Below are positions 10,099 through 21,590 of a DNA stretch of 64,000 nt, piece by piece. Under the pieces are notes generated by a model. The model worked only from the letters and a program-made list of their open reading frames with translations. It did not search any database and was not told the origin of the DNA. The stretch covers positions 55,008,093 to 55,072,092 of the forward strand of contig OX637392.1 in the NCBI GenBank assembly GCA_951799425.1, written 5' to 3'. Each line of letters begins with the position of its first letter. Positions within the stretch are counted from its first letter, which is position 1. This stretch comes from Ilex aquifolium (Eukaryota; Streptophyta; Magnoliopsida; Aquifoliales; Aquifoliaceae). The translations under genes and the position numbers were made by a program.

Positions 10099-10412
10099 CT
10101 ACTGTACCCAAAAAAAAAAAGAATTCAGTGTCATACTGTCGGTTATAATTTTTTGTGATAAAATTATACTTTTGAAAAGAAAAGTTAAAATTATTCAAAG
10201 AAATTCATGATCGATAATAGACTTCTCTTGAACAGTTGTAACTTCTCCTTAAAAATTGTAACTTAATCTTTGAAAGTCGTAACTTCAATATCGATCTCAA
10301 TCTCTCATGATCGATCATACCCTTTAAAAATTATAACTTACACCTCAAAAAAATTATAACTTAACCTTAAAAAATTATAATTTTCGGTATGATATCGCTG
10401 ACAATACTGTAA
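10099..10412. mobile_element. MITE, CTACGGTACC-terminus family, copy 1
   Basis: Degenerate ends CTACTGTACC (10099) and ATACTGTAAC (10404-10413), with an interior of repeated 'gttgtaacttctcc' and 'gatcgatcat' phrases shared with copies at 42035-42875 and 62371-62666. No clean target duplication was found, so the superfamily is unassigned. It lies a few hundred bases beyond the 3' end of the HSL1-like gene. Confidence 0.55.
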
Positions 10413-10761
10413 CCATTCCATTCAAAATATTACCTGAGAGAGATGCGAGAGGGAAAATCACCATCAAGAAACAGTGTATATAGGTAGGTAACACACTTAC
10501 AACAAGTGGTATTAATGCAGAATAGCTTTTCAAACTTGGCAGAGGAAAACTTTTGGTGGGAAATAAAATTTACAGTGAACAAACAACATTAACTCCTCAG
10601 TTCATTTTCTCTCTCCTAAATTCACCTCAATACCCAATTTTTTCCCCTCACCCCCAAGAAAACAAGCAAGCACCAAGTAAGGGAGAAGAATTTGAGAAGC
10701 TAGCTGATGAACAAGAATAGTTGGTTCTCTCTTGTGAAAAATTGTGGTGTGATAAACCTTC

Positions 10762-13700
10762 TCAAGCTACACTTCCTTGATCTGAGGCGTCTTCGTAGTA
10801 ATAAGGCGTTAATTTCCCATCTTTCTTCGCGGTCTTGGACTGGTGTTCGGGGCCTATTTCTTGCAACAGTTTCACCAACCTTCGCATCGAGGGGCGGTTA
10901 ATAGGGAGGGGGTTGGTGCAGAGGAGGCCAATGTTGAGGACTTTGCATTGTTCTTCCTTAAAACAAGAATCAAGCTTGGAGTCAATGACATGCTCTATAC
11001 CTTTCTGGTCTAAAGTAGAGCACACCCACTTGACCAGATCCTTCTCCCCAAACTCAGGATCGATTGGGCGTCTCCCTGTGACCAATTCAAGGATAACCAC
11101 ACCAAAGCTGTATATGTCGCTCTTCTCATTCACCCGTAGTGTGTACGCATATTCTGCAGTGCACATGGAATTATTTCAAATTGTGACCAGAAAAAAAATT
11201 AAACAAAAGCATAGGAAAAGAAATGGCATCACTAGAAAGTCCAACAAGATTGTATAAATTCATTGGTCATTATTACAGTGATTACATTCAACTCAAAAAT
11301 TGGTGGGTGAAAGAGAGACTGTACTAAATCCATTGGTCATTAGTACAATCTTGTTGGATTTTCTAGTCACGGTCGTTCAACAAGATTTTACTAACGATTA
11401 AAACCCATGTAACCAATGGATTGTACTGCAGACTAACAAACATTCAACTCAAAAATTGATGTCTAACTAAGCAAGTTTAAAAGGGGGTTCTTGGGTTTAG
11501 TACAGTAGGGGAGATCAGTATCAATAAGTAGAACATATGGGAACAGTGTAAAGATTCAAACTTTACAGCTAAAATCCAATTTGGAGAAAGAACAGTGGAA
11601 CTACTAAGTGAAGGTCATTAACTAACAATAACTACCACAAAAATCCAACTTTTAAACTATTATGAAGCATAAATGAATACAGTACAAGCACAATTAGTTA
11701 GGCAGTATTGAATTTCAAGTATCGAAATTAAAGGGCTAATCAGGAATGACAATCTCACTAACCTGGTGCAATGTAGCCACAAGACCCTGCAATGACAGAC
11801 ATGGATTTGGTTCCCTTTCCAATTTTGTCCACCACTTTTGCCACTCCAAAATCCGCCACCCGGGCTCCAAAATCTCCATCTAAGAGAATGTTATTCGATT
11901 TCACATCACGATGCACAATCGGAGGAGCACAATCGTGATGCAAATACGAGAGCCCCTCAGCAGCATCCAAAGCTATCCTATACCTTATCGGCCAATCCAA
12001 CAATCCACTTTTGCTACTGTGAAGCAAATCACCCAAACTACCATTAGGCATGTACTCATATACCAAAAGCTTGCAATCCCTAGTAGTGCAACAACACCAT
12101 AGCTTAACAATGTTCTTATGCCTAATCTTTCCCAATGTGTCAACCTCTGCTTCAAAACCATCGTTTTGAAACTGACCCTTCTCAACATCACTACTCTCAT
12201 CGGCTAATTTAGAACCTCCCCAAAGCTTTTTCACCGCAACAGCCTCACCATTGCTTAAAACAACCTTGTAAACCTTCCCAGAAGACCCACTTCCAATCAA
12301 ATTATCTTCATCAAGAGCATTCAATATCTCATATTCACTAAAACCCAGTTTATGAAACGACATCAATGTCCACTTCGATTTATCAGTAGCCCTTTTCGCG
12401 TTCTTGAAATTCCTATACTTCCTGTAAAACCATCCCACACCTACAATGAACACTACCCCAGCAAGAAGAAAGATTGCCCTCATTAACCAAGCATAACCCA
12501 AGCTCCTAGCTTCACTTCTACCATCACACAGGCCATTTATATCTCCACACAATCCAGGATTCCCCAGAAAGCTAGTTCTGTACATTTCCTTAGCATACAA
12601 TGGAGGAATCTCCCCAGAAAGTCGATTATTGGAAAAATTGAGCTGATTTAGCTTCAAATTCTGTAACCCTATTGGGATTTCCCCCGAAAATTGATTTCCT
12701 GATAGATCAAGATAATTCAACACAGATAAGCTTCCGATTTCACTTGGGATATTCCCAGAAAGTTCATTATCAGCTAAATTGAGCTCATTTAGCTTCTTCC
12801 AAGAATGAATTCCACTTGGAAGGTCCCCAGAAAGCCCATTGTCATGAAGATCAAGCCTTCCCAATTGTCCAAGATTCACAATACTCGCCGGTAAAGACCC
12901 AGAAAACTTATTATCCCCACCGGAAAACTCCACCAAGTTTTCCAAATATCCAACCTCTTCCGGTATAGAACCAGAAAAATTGTTCTTTGATATTATCAAA
13001 GCCGATAAATTCGTTGCTCCGGCAATAGTTTTCGCGATTTCGCCGGAAAATGAATTGTCGATAAGCTCCAGCAGGCTCACCTGCGGAAGCCCCCAAAGTC
13101 CCACCGGAATATCGCCGGAAAATGAATTATACCCCAACCTTACCCTTGTCAAGCTTGTACACTCACTCAAACTCGCCGGAATTTCACCGGAAAATGAGTT
13201 ATATATCATTAGAATCTCTTCTAATTGGCCTTTCTCACATAGACTTTTCGGAATTTCGCCGGAAAACTGATTGCTCGACACATCAACCCACATTAAAGGT
13301 GAAGTTTTGCCGAGATCTTTGGGTAAATCTCCGGTTAAACGGTTCTGAAACAGCCGTAATTCGTATAAGTTCGGGGAATTTGATATGCTTTCCGGCAAAT
13401 CACCTTCGAACTGGTTCTCGTAGAGGTTGAGCGATTCGAGTGGCAACGAACACAACTCGTCGGGAATCGTACCAGTCAACTTGTTCATCGAAGCGTCCAG
13501 TAATCGCAATGCCGTCATGTTTGACCACCCTCTTGCTGGTAAGACGCCGGTCAACGAGTTGTTGTACAGCTCTATTTGAACAACGCTGGTCAACTCAGTG
13601 AGTGAGCTCGGAATGGGACCGTTTAGACTGTTAACAGCTATATCCAAATCTTTGACTCGTTTGAGTTGACCCAGCGAGTCAGGAATTTCACCAAACAGGT

Positions 13701-14349
13701 TACAGTCTGTGAGCCAGAGGACCTCGAGGTTCGTGAGGTTTCCGAGCTCCGGCGGGATCCGACCCTGTAAAAACGGATTGTAGGATAGATTCAGCTGTTT
13801 CAGAGTCGAAATGTTGCCGAGAACTGCCGGAATCACACCGCCGAGCAAGTTTTCAACCAGTGAAAGCACTTCGAGCTTTTGAAACTTTCCGAAGCTGGCA
13901 GGAATGTCACCGGAGAAATTATTTCCGGTCAAATCGAGGTATTTGAGGTTGGGGAGGTCTGCTAAAGTATCTGGCAGTGTACCGGTGAGCAAGTTCTGAG
14001 CTAGGTCTAAATGCTCCAGATTCCGACATTCGGAGAAATCGCCGGCGAAAGTTGAGTTGACTGAGTTGTTGCAGAAAGAGACAAAGCTGAGATTTTGAAG
14101 GCGACAGAGTAGATAAGGGAACGGTCCAGCTATATTGGAGTTGGAGAGGTCCAGTGAGTTAACCGAGTTAGCCACTGAGTCGCAGGTGACTCCGTACCAG
14201 TTACATGGGTTTTCGTCACGGTCGTTCCAGTTTGAAAAAACACCATCTGGGTCGTCAAAACCAAGCTTGACTCGCTGAAGGTAGAGACCTTCCTGGTTCA
14301 GAGAGAATATCAATGGCGGGAAGAGAAGGAACAAGAGAAGAAGACGCAT
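10762..14349 (-). CDS. HSL1: LRR receptor kinase HSL1-like (HAESA-LIKE 1)
   Basis: Exon 1 is 14349-11763 and exon 2 is 11153-10762, giving 992 residues; Arabidopsis HSL1 is of nearly the same length. The donor is CCAG|GTTAGT and the acceptor TGCACTGCAG|AATATG, joining 'GYIAP' to 'EYAYTLRVNEKSD'. A signal peptide (1-16) is followed by an LRR N-cap with the pair 'NPCNWYGVTC', roughly twenty LRRs, a membrane segment at about 620-642, and a kinase domain. The kinase has the glycine loop GSGSSG near 686, lysine 707 in AVAVKK, HRDVKSNN at 813 and DFG at 833, so it looks active. The tail 'KLTPYYYEDASDQGSVA' is typical of HSL1. Established knowledge: HSL1 is a plasma-membrane receptor for small secreted peptides (CLE9/10, IDA family) acting with SERK co-receptors, for example in stomatal-lineage divisions. 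The family assignment is firm; strict orthology is inferred from overall similarity. Confidence 0.95.
11154..11762 (-). other. HSL1 intron, 609 bp
   Basis: GT..AG intron within the kinase activation segment, at the position I remember for HAESA-family genes. It contains imperfect local duplications: 'cattcaactcaaaaattg' occurs twice, near 11287 and 11441, and 'ccattggtcatta' and its complement recur. The phrase 'ttggtgggtgaaagagagact' also occurs just upstream of the coding region, near 14561. Confidence 0.9.
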
Positions 14350-14358
14350 TGTTGGTGG

Positions 14359-14383
14359 TAGAGAGAGAGAGAGAGAGAGAGAA
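14359..14383 (-). repeat. (CT)n tract in HSL1 5' leader
   Basis: A (GA)n run on the plus strand, (CT)n on the coding strand, ten bases upstream of the HSL1 start codon. CT-rich leaders are common in plant genes. Confidence 0.8.
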
Positions 14384-14591
14384 GCAAGCTAGTGTTGTTG
14401 ATATTAAGTAAATAGAAGTGGCTCCAAAGAACGGCAAGCACATATGATATAGAGAGACAAATGGGTGATTAGGACAAGAAGCTGTGGTGAAACAGAGACG
14501 TCTGTAAGTGAAAAAGAAGACACACGACACACCCAAGTGAGGGGGATGAGCAAGAAGAAGTTGGTGGGTGAAAGAGAGACTGGCTCACAAA

Positions 14592-14602
14592 ATTTATATA
14601 TA
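14592..14602 (-). promoter_or_regulatory. Candidate TATA box of HSL1
   Basis: Minus strand TATATATAAAT about 245 bp upstream of the start codon. This would place transcription start near 14565 and give a leader of about 215 bases. Inferred from sequence and spacing only. Confidence 0.5.
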
Positions 14603-14747
14603 GACTCTACGTATAGACACAAGATATATGTTGAGTATGTAAAAGTGTGTGTATAATACATGTAGCGAGATTAGTGAACTGAGTGTGGGATAAATTCAAA
14701 CCTCCCCAATTTCAATTTTTGTAATTTTTTAGAGTCAGGTACCAAGC

Positions 14748-14862
14748 ATTTATATCTCGTGAATATTTTAATTTCGATGTGAATGATTTATATTTTATTA
14801 GATCGGAGAGATGATTAGTCGAGACGTACGTAAATTGATTCAAACATCACTGACCGTTAAAC
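14748..14862 (+). mobile_element. SINE family A fragment, copy 3
   Basis: Contains 'agatcggagagatgattagt' and 'cgtaaattgattcaaacatc', matching the 3' half of family A in plus orientation. The 5' part with the pol III boxes is missing. Confidence 0.5.
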
Positions 14863-14869
14863 TAAAATA

Positions 14870-15553
14870 TAAAAATAAATGTGTGAGATAAGGCGATTAA
14901 TAATGAGTTCGAAGTTCGTTGTCTCTCTTGGCAATAGTATCTTACCAACAAAAAAAGACATTGGTCATGTTAATGGTTGCAATTAGGGTATCAAATGATT
15001 TTTCCTATTAGAAGTTATAAGGTTATATGTTATAATCTATATTTATATCTATATTATTATAAAATATTAATAAAAATGAAAAAAACATTAATTGAACATA
15101 ATAACTTTAATAAAATAATAAATTATTTTGATCGATATTTCTTAAATCTTCTGCAATTAATTACATAAAATTCACGTAACCTTTCGTCTTCTTAAAAGAC
15201 TTTATGTACATCACTTTTTTAATAATCCAAAACAAATTTCTCTACAACCAATACATGAAGAGTTAGACCATACACATTCTAAGAATAAATATTAAAGTGA
15301 AGTGAATATAGGAATTACTATATAGGAGTTGAATCACGAAATATTATAGTGCGGTGAATGTAAGAGTTATCTAAAAGTCAAATAAAGTAATGACGTTTGA
15401 TATTCTATAGTTTGGTTTTTTACTGGCAATTTATTTATATTCTCCTCAAAGAAGTGACATGTTCGATAATCATCTAAATAAGTATCCTAACTTAATTATA
15501 ACTCCAAATGATTCTCGTAAAACGTATGTGTGCAATAGCTAGTTTTTCAAAGG
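14870..15553. other. Intergenic stretch, AT-rich
   Basis: Upstream of HSL1 on its minus strand. No gene, terminal repeat or RNA gene recognised. Confidence 0.5.
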
Positions 15554-15561
15554 TTTAAGGT

Positions 15562-16468
15562 CAGGGGCGGCCCAAGGTCAAGCGGGGCCCTAGGCAAAAT
15601 TTTCATATGAGGCCTTATTAATATTTTGTCTATTGATATATTTTATTTTTAATTATTATAATTTTTTTATGTTTTAAAAATTATTTTTCATTTTTTTAAA
15701 AATTTAAAATATCGATCAAGTTTTTATACTCAAGTTTTGAAAATAATTTTTTTTTAATAGATAGTATTATTCATTCACTCTTAGTTGATTGTAAATAAAA
15801 TTTTATCAATTTAAATTTTTAACAAGTAATTTAATAATAGAATATGTGAGCAAAAAATAATTTTAAGATAACAAAGAATCATTCTTTACCCATGAATAAT
15901 GTGCACGCATGAAGTACAAAACTTTAATAACATAGACAATTTAAGTATAAATTATTTGAACTGAAAATTTATATTAAGACAAAAAAGGAACCAAATAGAT
16001 TTTCACCACAAGAAATAATGAATATAAATTTTCTATGCGAGTGAGTGAAATACAACTATGAACACACCCAAAATATTTAGAAAAATTTAAATCAAAACTC
16101 ACATGAAGGAGTAATTTTGGACTCAAAAAAATTAGATATTGATTTGAACTATTAAAATTTGAGCCCTAAAAATTTGAATCATATCTAAAATATAAAAAAT
16201 AAAAATAAAAATGACTATTATACTAAAGTGGTAAATTTTATGGAGGCCTCTAAAATTTGGGCTTAACTAAGTAGAGAGTAATTTTGGACCTAATAAAATT
16301 AAATACTGATTTGAACTAATAAAATTTAGGCCCTAAAAATTTTAATCAAATCTAAAATAAAAAATAAAAAATTAGGCCTACTATACTAAAAGGATAAATA
16401 TTATGGGGTCCTCTAAAATTTGGGGCCCTAGGCAAACAACTTAGTTGCCTGGGGTTGGGCCGGGCCTG
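15562..16468. mobile_element. Non-autonomous hAT element, 907 bp
   Basis: Begins CAGGGGCGGCCCAAGG and ends TTGGGCCGGGCCTG. A perfect 8-bp target duplication TTTAAGGT is at 15554-15561 and 16469-16476. Subterminal 'gggccctaggcaaa' occurs near both ends in opposite orientation. The interior holds an imperfect tandem duplication of roughly 165 bp (about 16100-16262 and 16280-16430; 'tatactaaa', 'cctctaaaatttggg'). No transposase is encoded. Confidence 0.85.
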
Positions 16469-16476
16469 TTTAAGGT

Positions 16477-17142
16477 ATAACTCAAAGAGCTATGATCGAT
16501 AATAAAATATTTTGATCATAAACAACTTTTAAATGTTAAATTATACCTTTTTAAATGTGAAATTGTAATCAATTGAAATTATTCATGATCGATTAAAATA
16601 TTTCATAATTTTCATGAATTATACCTAGTCGTAACTTATCTTTTGCAAGGTGCAAACTTGACTTTTCACATTGAAATTTTTTTGGTATGGCATTTTAGTC
16701 TCTTCCTTAATTATTTATATACTTGAACACTTTTTGACATATGCGGAATAAATTTTAAACCAAACACGTAAAAATTAGTCGATAATTATGGCATTGGCGT
16801 TCCATGATAAGTGTGGCGGTAGAATTCGAATTCATGACCTATGGTTTCGAATTCATTAGTTAAAAAAATATAACACACAAAGTATAACATGAACGTAAAA
16901 TGAATCGTCTTAAATATAATAAGGCATACAATACGACTCAATTTACACTCCAAATAAAAGATGGGTTAAATTGGATTATTTTGGGGAGATAGCATTGTTG
17001 ATAGGAGTTCTTTGATTGTTCCTCCATGATATCTCCAAATTATCCATTAACATATAGCTATATGTAAAGACATCAATATATTTCTTACATATGACTTTTA
17101 GGATTTAGAGCACATAGAGTTTTTTAACTATGTCTCGTCAAA
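16477..17142. other. Intergenic stretch without gene
   Basis: AT-rich. Around 16490-16620 there are 'gatcgataataaaat' and 'catgatcgattaaaat' phrases reminiscent of the CTACGGTACC MITE interior, but no termini were found. Confidence 0.45.
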
Positions 17143-17359
17143 ACTCTAAGGTATCTTAAGTGGTAATAAAAATGAATTATAATTTCAAATATTTTGGGTT
17201 TGAATTTTAATAAGCCCTTAGAGCTAAGACATGAGGGATTTATCCCTCATAAATTCTCTTGTCCTGGTGTGGATGGTCTATCTTTGAGCAGATCGAGAAA
17301 GTGATTAATCAAGGTACGCGTAAATTGACCGAGACACCATTGAGCATTGAAAAAAAAAA
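17143..17359 (+). mobile_element. tRNA-derived SINE, family A, copy 4
   Basis: Plus-strand copy with A-box-like 'cttaagtggtaataaaaatg', B-box region 'gggtttgaattttaa', body 'cctggtgtggatggtcta' and 'gtacgcgtaaattgaccg', and a poly(A) tail at 17350-17359. About 217 bp. Confidence 0.7.
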
Positions 17360-17750
17360 CAATGTCTGCCCAACAACCAAAATTTTTAATCAATATTTGT
17401 ATAATATTTAGCCTGGTTGTTAGCTTAGTTACAACAATTCTTTATTTAATTTTTTAAACAATTCACTTTTTAAATGAATCTTACAGCTAAGGCTCCCATG
17501 CTTTGTTATTCTTTTGTTTTATTCTTCTTATTTTTTTTTCACACCAACTTTCTATAATATATATATTTTACCCCAAAAAAATTTAGACTAAAATATGTAA
17601 CCTACATGTATCTAGAAGCATTAAGGGAACCTATCCTTGTCCAGTTTGGTTACAAAAATCAACATCAGCCATAGCCATGCATGCATGATAAAGACATGAG
17701 TAACCTTCTAGCCTACAAAGTTCAAATATTTAACTACCCTAGATTTAGAA
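17360..17750. other. Intergenic stretch without gene
   Basis: AT-rich, no recognisable gene or element. Confidence 0.5.
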
Positions 17751-18043
17751 TAGACCACAGATAATTGATTTGAATTTTGTGAGGTCGAGTCGAGTTTGTT
17801 GAGTTCGTTTTTTTAAATTTGTTCAAGTTCAAAACAAGCCGAACCTGAATAGCTCGACTATTTTACACATAAATGAGTTGAGTTTTGCGAGTTCGAGTCG
17901 AACTTTTTATATTTATTTTTTTAAATGAGCCTATAAAATTGTTCAAACTTAGTTCGTTTAGAAAACGAATAGAGTCTAAACCGAACTCAAAACGAATCAA
18001 ATCTGAGCTGAACTCGAATAGCTTTGCTCGATTATCAACCCTA
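17751..18043. mobile_element. hAT-type MITE (TAGGG..GATAATCGAG family), copy 1
   Basis: Right end CTCGATTATCAACCCTA is clear; the left end (TAGACCACAGATAATTGA) is degenerate. The interior repeats 'gagttcgagtcgaa' and 'aacgagtcgagct'-type words in opposite orientations. Related to copies at 29021 and 38830. No intact target duplication. Confidence 0.6.
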
Positions 18044-18328
18044 ACCACCATTGACCAAATTAAAAATAAATTTGAGTGTCAATCGAGTAATGTTGTGTTA
18101 TATTCGGAACTTATCACTAATTTCTTGTTTATATCATACTCATTTTCATCTTTTCTTTTTGTTTTGTATTTTGTTCTATGTTTGTATAACTCATAAACTA
18201 GAAAATACAGTACTAAGATCTCCTTAGTTCTCAACCCAATTCACCACACATAAATCATCATACATTAAAATCTACTTCACATCATAAAACCAAATCAAAA
18301 GTAATTTAATTTTAATAATGCATAGAAG

Positions 18329-18609
18329 TAGGGGTGTTAATCGAGTTGATCTTTATGAGCTTGAGTTGGAGCCTAAAAAATTATTTTAGGTCGGCTTGTT
18401 TAGAACTCGAGTCTAGCACAAATAGTTCGACTATTTTACATATAAAAGAGTCGAGTTTTGCAAGCTTGAACCGAACCTTTTAGACTCGTTTTTTTAAACG
18501 AACCTAAAAAATTATTCAAACTCAGCTCGTTTAGAATACGAGTCGAGCTCAGGCCAAGTTTAATCTAAGGTAAGCCAAACCCGAGTAGCTCGTCTCGATT
18601 AACACCCTA
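18329..18609. mobile_element. hAT-type MITE with 8-bp duplication, 281 bp
   Basis: Starts TAGGGGTGTTAATCGAG and ends CTCGATTAACACCCTA. Perfect 8-bp target duplication CATAGAAG at 18321-18328 and 18610-18617. Subterminal 'cgagt' and 'gctcgttta' words are shared with the GATAATCGAG family. No coding sequence. Confidence 0.85.
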
Positions 18610-18774
18610 CATAGAAGACTAGATCAAAGTTTTGTAAAAAAAATATTTATTTTAATCTTTCAATATCAAATAAATAAATTTATTTTATAATAGTTAAATT
18701 ATTTGTGTTTGATACTATGTTAGCTTAATTTATCATTCATCTCAATTAATCCTATTGTTTTTGAGATAGTATTG

Positions 18775-18925
18775 TTTTAATGTATTGTAAGGGTGAGTTT
18801 AGCCCATCGATAAGATTATTTTATTATGACCTGAGTTTCAATGTTCGAGTTACAAAAATAATCTCTCTATATACAAGAGTAAAGTTGCAAAAAACGTAAT
18901 CCTCTCCAAACTTTGTAGTGACAAA
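18775..18925 (+). mobile_element. Degenerate SINE fragment (Au-like)
   Basis: The order 'ttcgagttacaaaaataatctctctatatacaag' then 'agtaaagttgc' and 'cctctccaaa' resembles the body of the widespread Au-type plant SINE, where a B box is followed by 'cagcctct..gcaagggtaagg..gcgtaca'. It is heavily mutated and its ends are unclear. Confidence 0.45.
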
Positions 18926-19890
18926 ACTCTCATACATTGACAAAACTTCAAATCAATCCATAGATTCAAACCAAAAAAAAAAACCCCAACAAAGAAAATG
19001 AATTGACAGGCTCAAATCAATCCATTATTTACATTTTTTATGAACATTTTTACAATTTTTATAGTTATGTTTATCGTTTTTATGGTAATTGTTTTTACTA
19101 TTTTTGTGATACTTCGTAATTTGTATCAATCCTAACATTTTAAGATGGATCACAAAATACCATAAAAGTAGTAAAACAGTTACCACAAATATAGTAAAAA
19201 AAAAAACCAACAAAAATTATAAAATTTTTATTATAAAATAACCCACAAAAATTATAAAAATATTCAATAATTATAAAATATTAAAGTAGCATATTAATTT
19301 TTTTTTTTTACTATAATCTTCTCCTTTCTCTGCTGGGATTCCAATGATGCCAAAAATAACTGAGAGTTTTAAGTACATTTAACCATCAGATCAAATCCAA
19401 GATTCACTGTAAAAACCTTGTGGCCTTGGATTGTCCAGCACAAACCAATTGCATTTCACTTCACACAGAGACAGACAGACAGACCAAGAGAGAGAGAGAG
19501 AGAGAATGGGACAATAAAGAATGGCAAAAGGTTTGTGCATAGTTTCCAAAAGAGTCAACGAGAGCAGTGATAGCAGTGACATTTTCCCAGAAAATTTCCC
19601 TTTTCTCCACATTTTCTCGAGGGTTTCAAATCCCTGGGATTCTAAATTCCCGGGCAATTTTTAACCAAATATGGATAAATTACAAACAACAAAGACACAC
19701 TGATCACGGGCCATGGTCGGGTTTTATATTCGATCTGTCGGGTCTTCCGGGTTTCCTTCGGTTTTTGCTGTTCCACAAAAGTATTTACATTTTACACCCT
19801 GTGCCCCTTTAATCTAGCAAGAACAAGATACATTGAAGCATTTTTTTTGTAAGTACCATGAAGCATTTGGCTGACAAAATAAGGAGTTGT
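18926..19890. other. Intergenic stretch with repeat relics
   Basis: From 19020 to 19265, phrases such as 'ttacaatttttatag' and 'ccacaaaaattataaaa' resemble the interiors of the MITEs at 19891 and 32912, so an eroded copy is likely. A (GA)n run lies at 19488-19505. No gene recognised. Confidence 0.45.
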
Positions 19891-20340
19891 CTACGGTATC
19901 TGGAAAAAAAAATTCGGTCTCGTATCAATATTTATCACATTTACGAGTATTTTTAATTACTGTTGTGAATGTTTTTTTTACAATTGTGGTACCGAAAAAC
20001 ATTTACAAGTGTCTTTGCCACTGTTCTAGTACCAAGGAAAATTGGTAAAAATAGTTACCGAAAAATATTTATGGGTGTTTTTACCACTGTTATGGTACCA
20101 AAAAAAATTAATAAAAGAAAAATGCTACATAACCCAAATGTAATAAATCAGTCACAAAAGTAGTTAAAACAAATTTATCGAATTTTTTTTTTTAAAAATA
20201 ATTATTACAACAGTGATAAAAATACTAACAAAAGTGATAAATTTTTTAGTTATAAAATGACCTACAAAAAATATAAAAACGGCCATTAAAATAATAAATT
20301 CTGGAGGTATGATACCGAATTATTTTTTTTGGTATCGTAA
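19891..20340. mobile_element. MITE, CTACGGTATC subfamily, copy 2
   Basis: Left end CTACGGTATC, right end GGTATCGTAA, with inner 'gataccgaatta' mirroring 'aattcggtctcgtatc'. The interior contains repeated 'gtatttttaccactgttatg' phrases shared with 32912-33170. About 450 bp, non-coding. Target duplication not recognised. Confidence 0.6.
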
Positions 20341-20759
20341 TCAAGTCCACACAATAATGGTATTGTCTAGCTTGATTCTCTTAAAAAAAATTGGCAATTA
20401 TAGGAAATTAGAAGGTTTTAATTTGGATTAGAATTGATATCATAGATTTTTGTTTAAGAACATCACACAATAAGAATCGAACAGTAGAATTAACTATGTT
20501 GTTTGCTCGACTTTTATTGTATGACTATTTTGATTCAAAATGCATTATTTGAATTTCGATCGTACATAAGTTGTACACGTACTATAAAGGTGTTTGATTT
20601 GAAAATAACGTAGATAGAATGGGACAACATGTTCCGTCCCAATTCATACGGATGATAATTATTGAACTTAATTTGATTTCACTTAGAGTTGGGTAGGGGG
20701 TGACCATGGGCTGGTTTAAGTATCAAGCTCAGGCTACTTCAACCCGACCACGAGTCAAA
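20341..20759. other. Intergenic stretch without gene
   Basis: AT-rich, no gene or element recognised. It becomes less AT-rich near 20690-20760, just before the solo LTR. Confidence 0.45.
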
Positions 20760-20764
20760 TTACC

Positions 20765-21112
20765 TGTTGGGTTTTCTTTGTGGAGTCTGGTTTGTGTTGA
20801 TCCGGATGATAACCCGACCCGAAATAATGTTGCGTGATTTTTAATAGGAAATTTAATGAGACTTAGTCCCGATGCGCAGGACATATAAATATTGCTCCTT
20901 GGTGATTAGGGTTTGAGATGTATTTTGTATAGCGTAGCCCTTTGTATTTTCCTTCATCTCAATAGTGAAATCCCTGCAGCTTCGTGGACGTAGGCAAATT
21001 GTCGAACCACATAAATACTATCTTGTGTGTGTGTGATTGTTTTTCCATCAGCGTGTGTTTTCTCTATTCTTGTTCCTCACAGGTTGGAGATTTTCGTATA
21101 AATTTCCTAACA
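20765..21112 (+). repeat. Solo LTR, probably Copia type, 348 bp
   Basis: Begins TGTTGGGTTTTC and ends TTTCCTAACA (TG..CA with TGTTGG/CCTAACA inverted ends). A perfect 5-bp target duplication TTACC lies on both sides (20760-20764 and 21113-21117). The phrase 'cctgcagcttcgtggacgta' followed by 'ggcaaattgtcgaaccac' is typical of a common plant Copia LTR group. No internal region remains, so the element was removed by LTR-LTR recombination. Confidence 0.85.
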
Positions 21113-21117
21113 TTACC

Positions 21118-21272
21118 TAGACTAGATTGTGTCCTTAACCCATTATTTTTATTAGGGTATTTAGATTATTGAAATATTATTTATTATATAAAAATACATA
21201 TATACATATTAGCAGTGTCTCATGCAATGCACGATATTTTTATCTCTCTCATCATAATTCTATCATTCCCAC

Positions 21273-21323
<51 letters not shown>

Positions 21324-21555
21324 CTCTTATTGTCAACTCTCATATCATTATAATAAAGTAGTTTTGTGGGAGTAGTTACATAAGTTATATGAAAAATAAT
21401 TTAATTTGATAAGATCAATGCACTAATTAAATATAAATTTAGAAGAGAGAGAGTATGTGTGTGAGAGAGACTGAAAAAGAATAGATGATGAAAGAGAAAT
21501 TTACGTATTGTATACATTTGTGGGGACTGTTGGAGGGAAAGAGATAGAGAGATAA
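21118..21555. other. Intergenic stretch with (CACCCT)n microsatellite
   Basis: No gene. A hexanucleotide array (CACCCT)n runs from about 21274 to 21323, roughly eight units. It is not the plant telomere unit. Further on is a GA-rich stretch that borders the poly(A) end of the LINE. Confidence 0.7.
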
Positions 21556-21590
21556 TTTTTTTTTTTTTGGTAAAAAGGACTTAAAAAGCA

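Noticed and set aside
12980-13430. Open frames on the plus strand inside HSL1 exon 1 (Ser/Ile/Pro-rich)
   Set aside because: Antisense shadows of the LRR repeats; the repeated leucine-rich codons create long antisense frames.
21274-21323. Interstitial telomere repeat
   Set aside because: The unit is CACCCT, not the plant telomere CCCTAAA; classed as a microsatellite.
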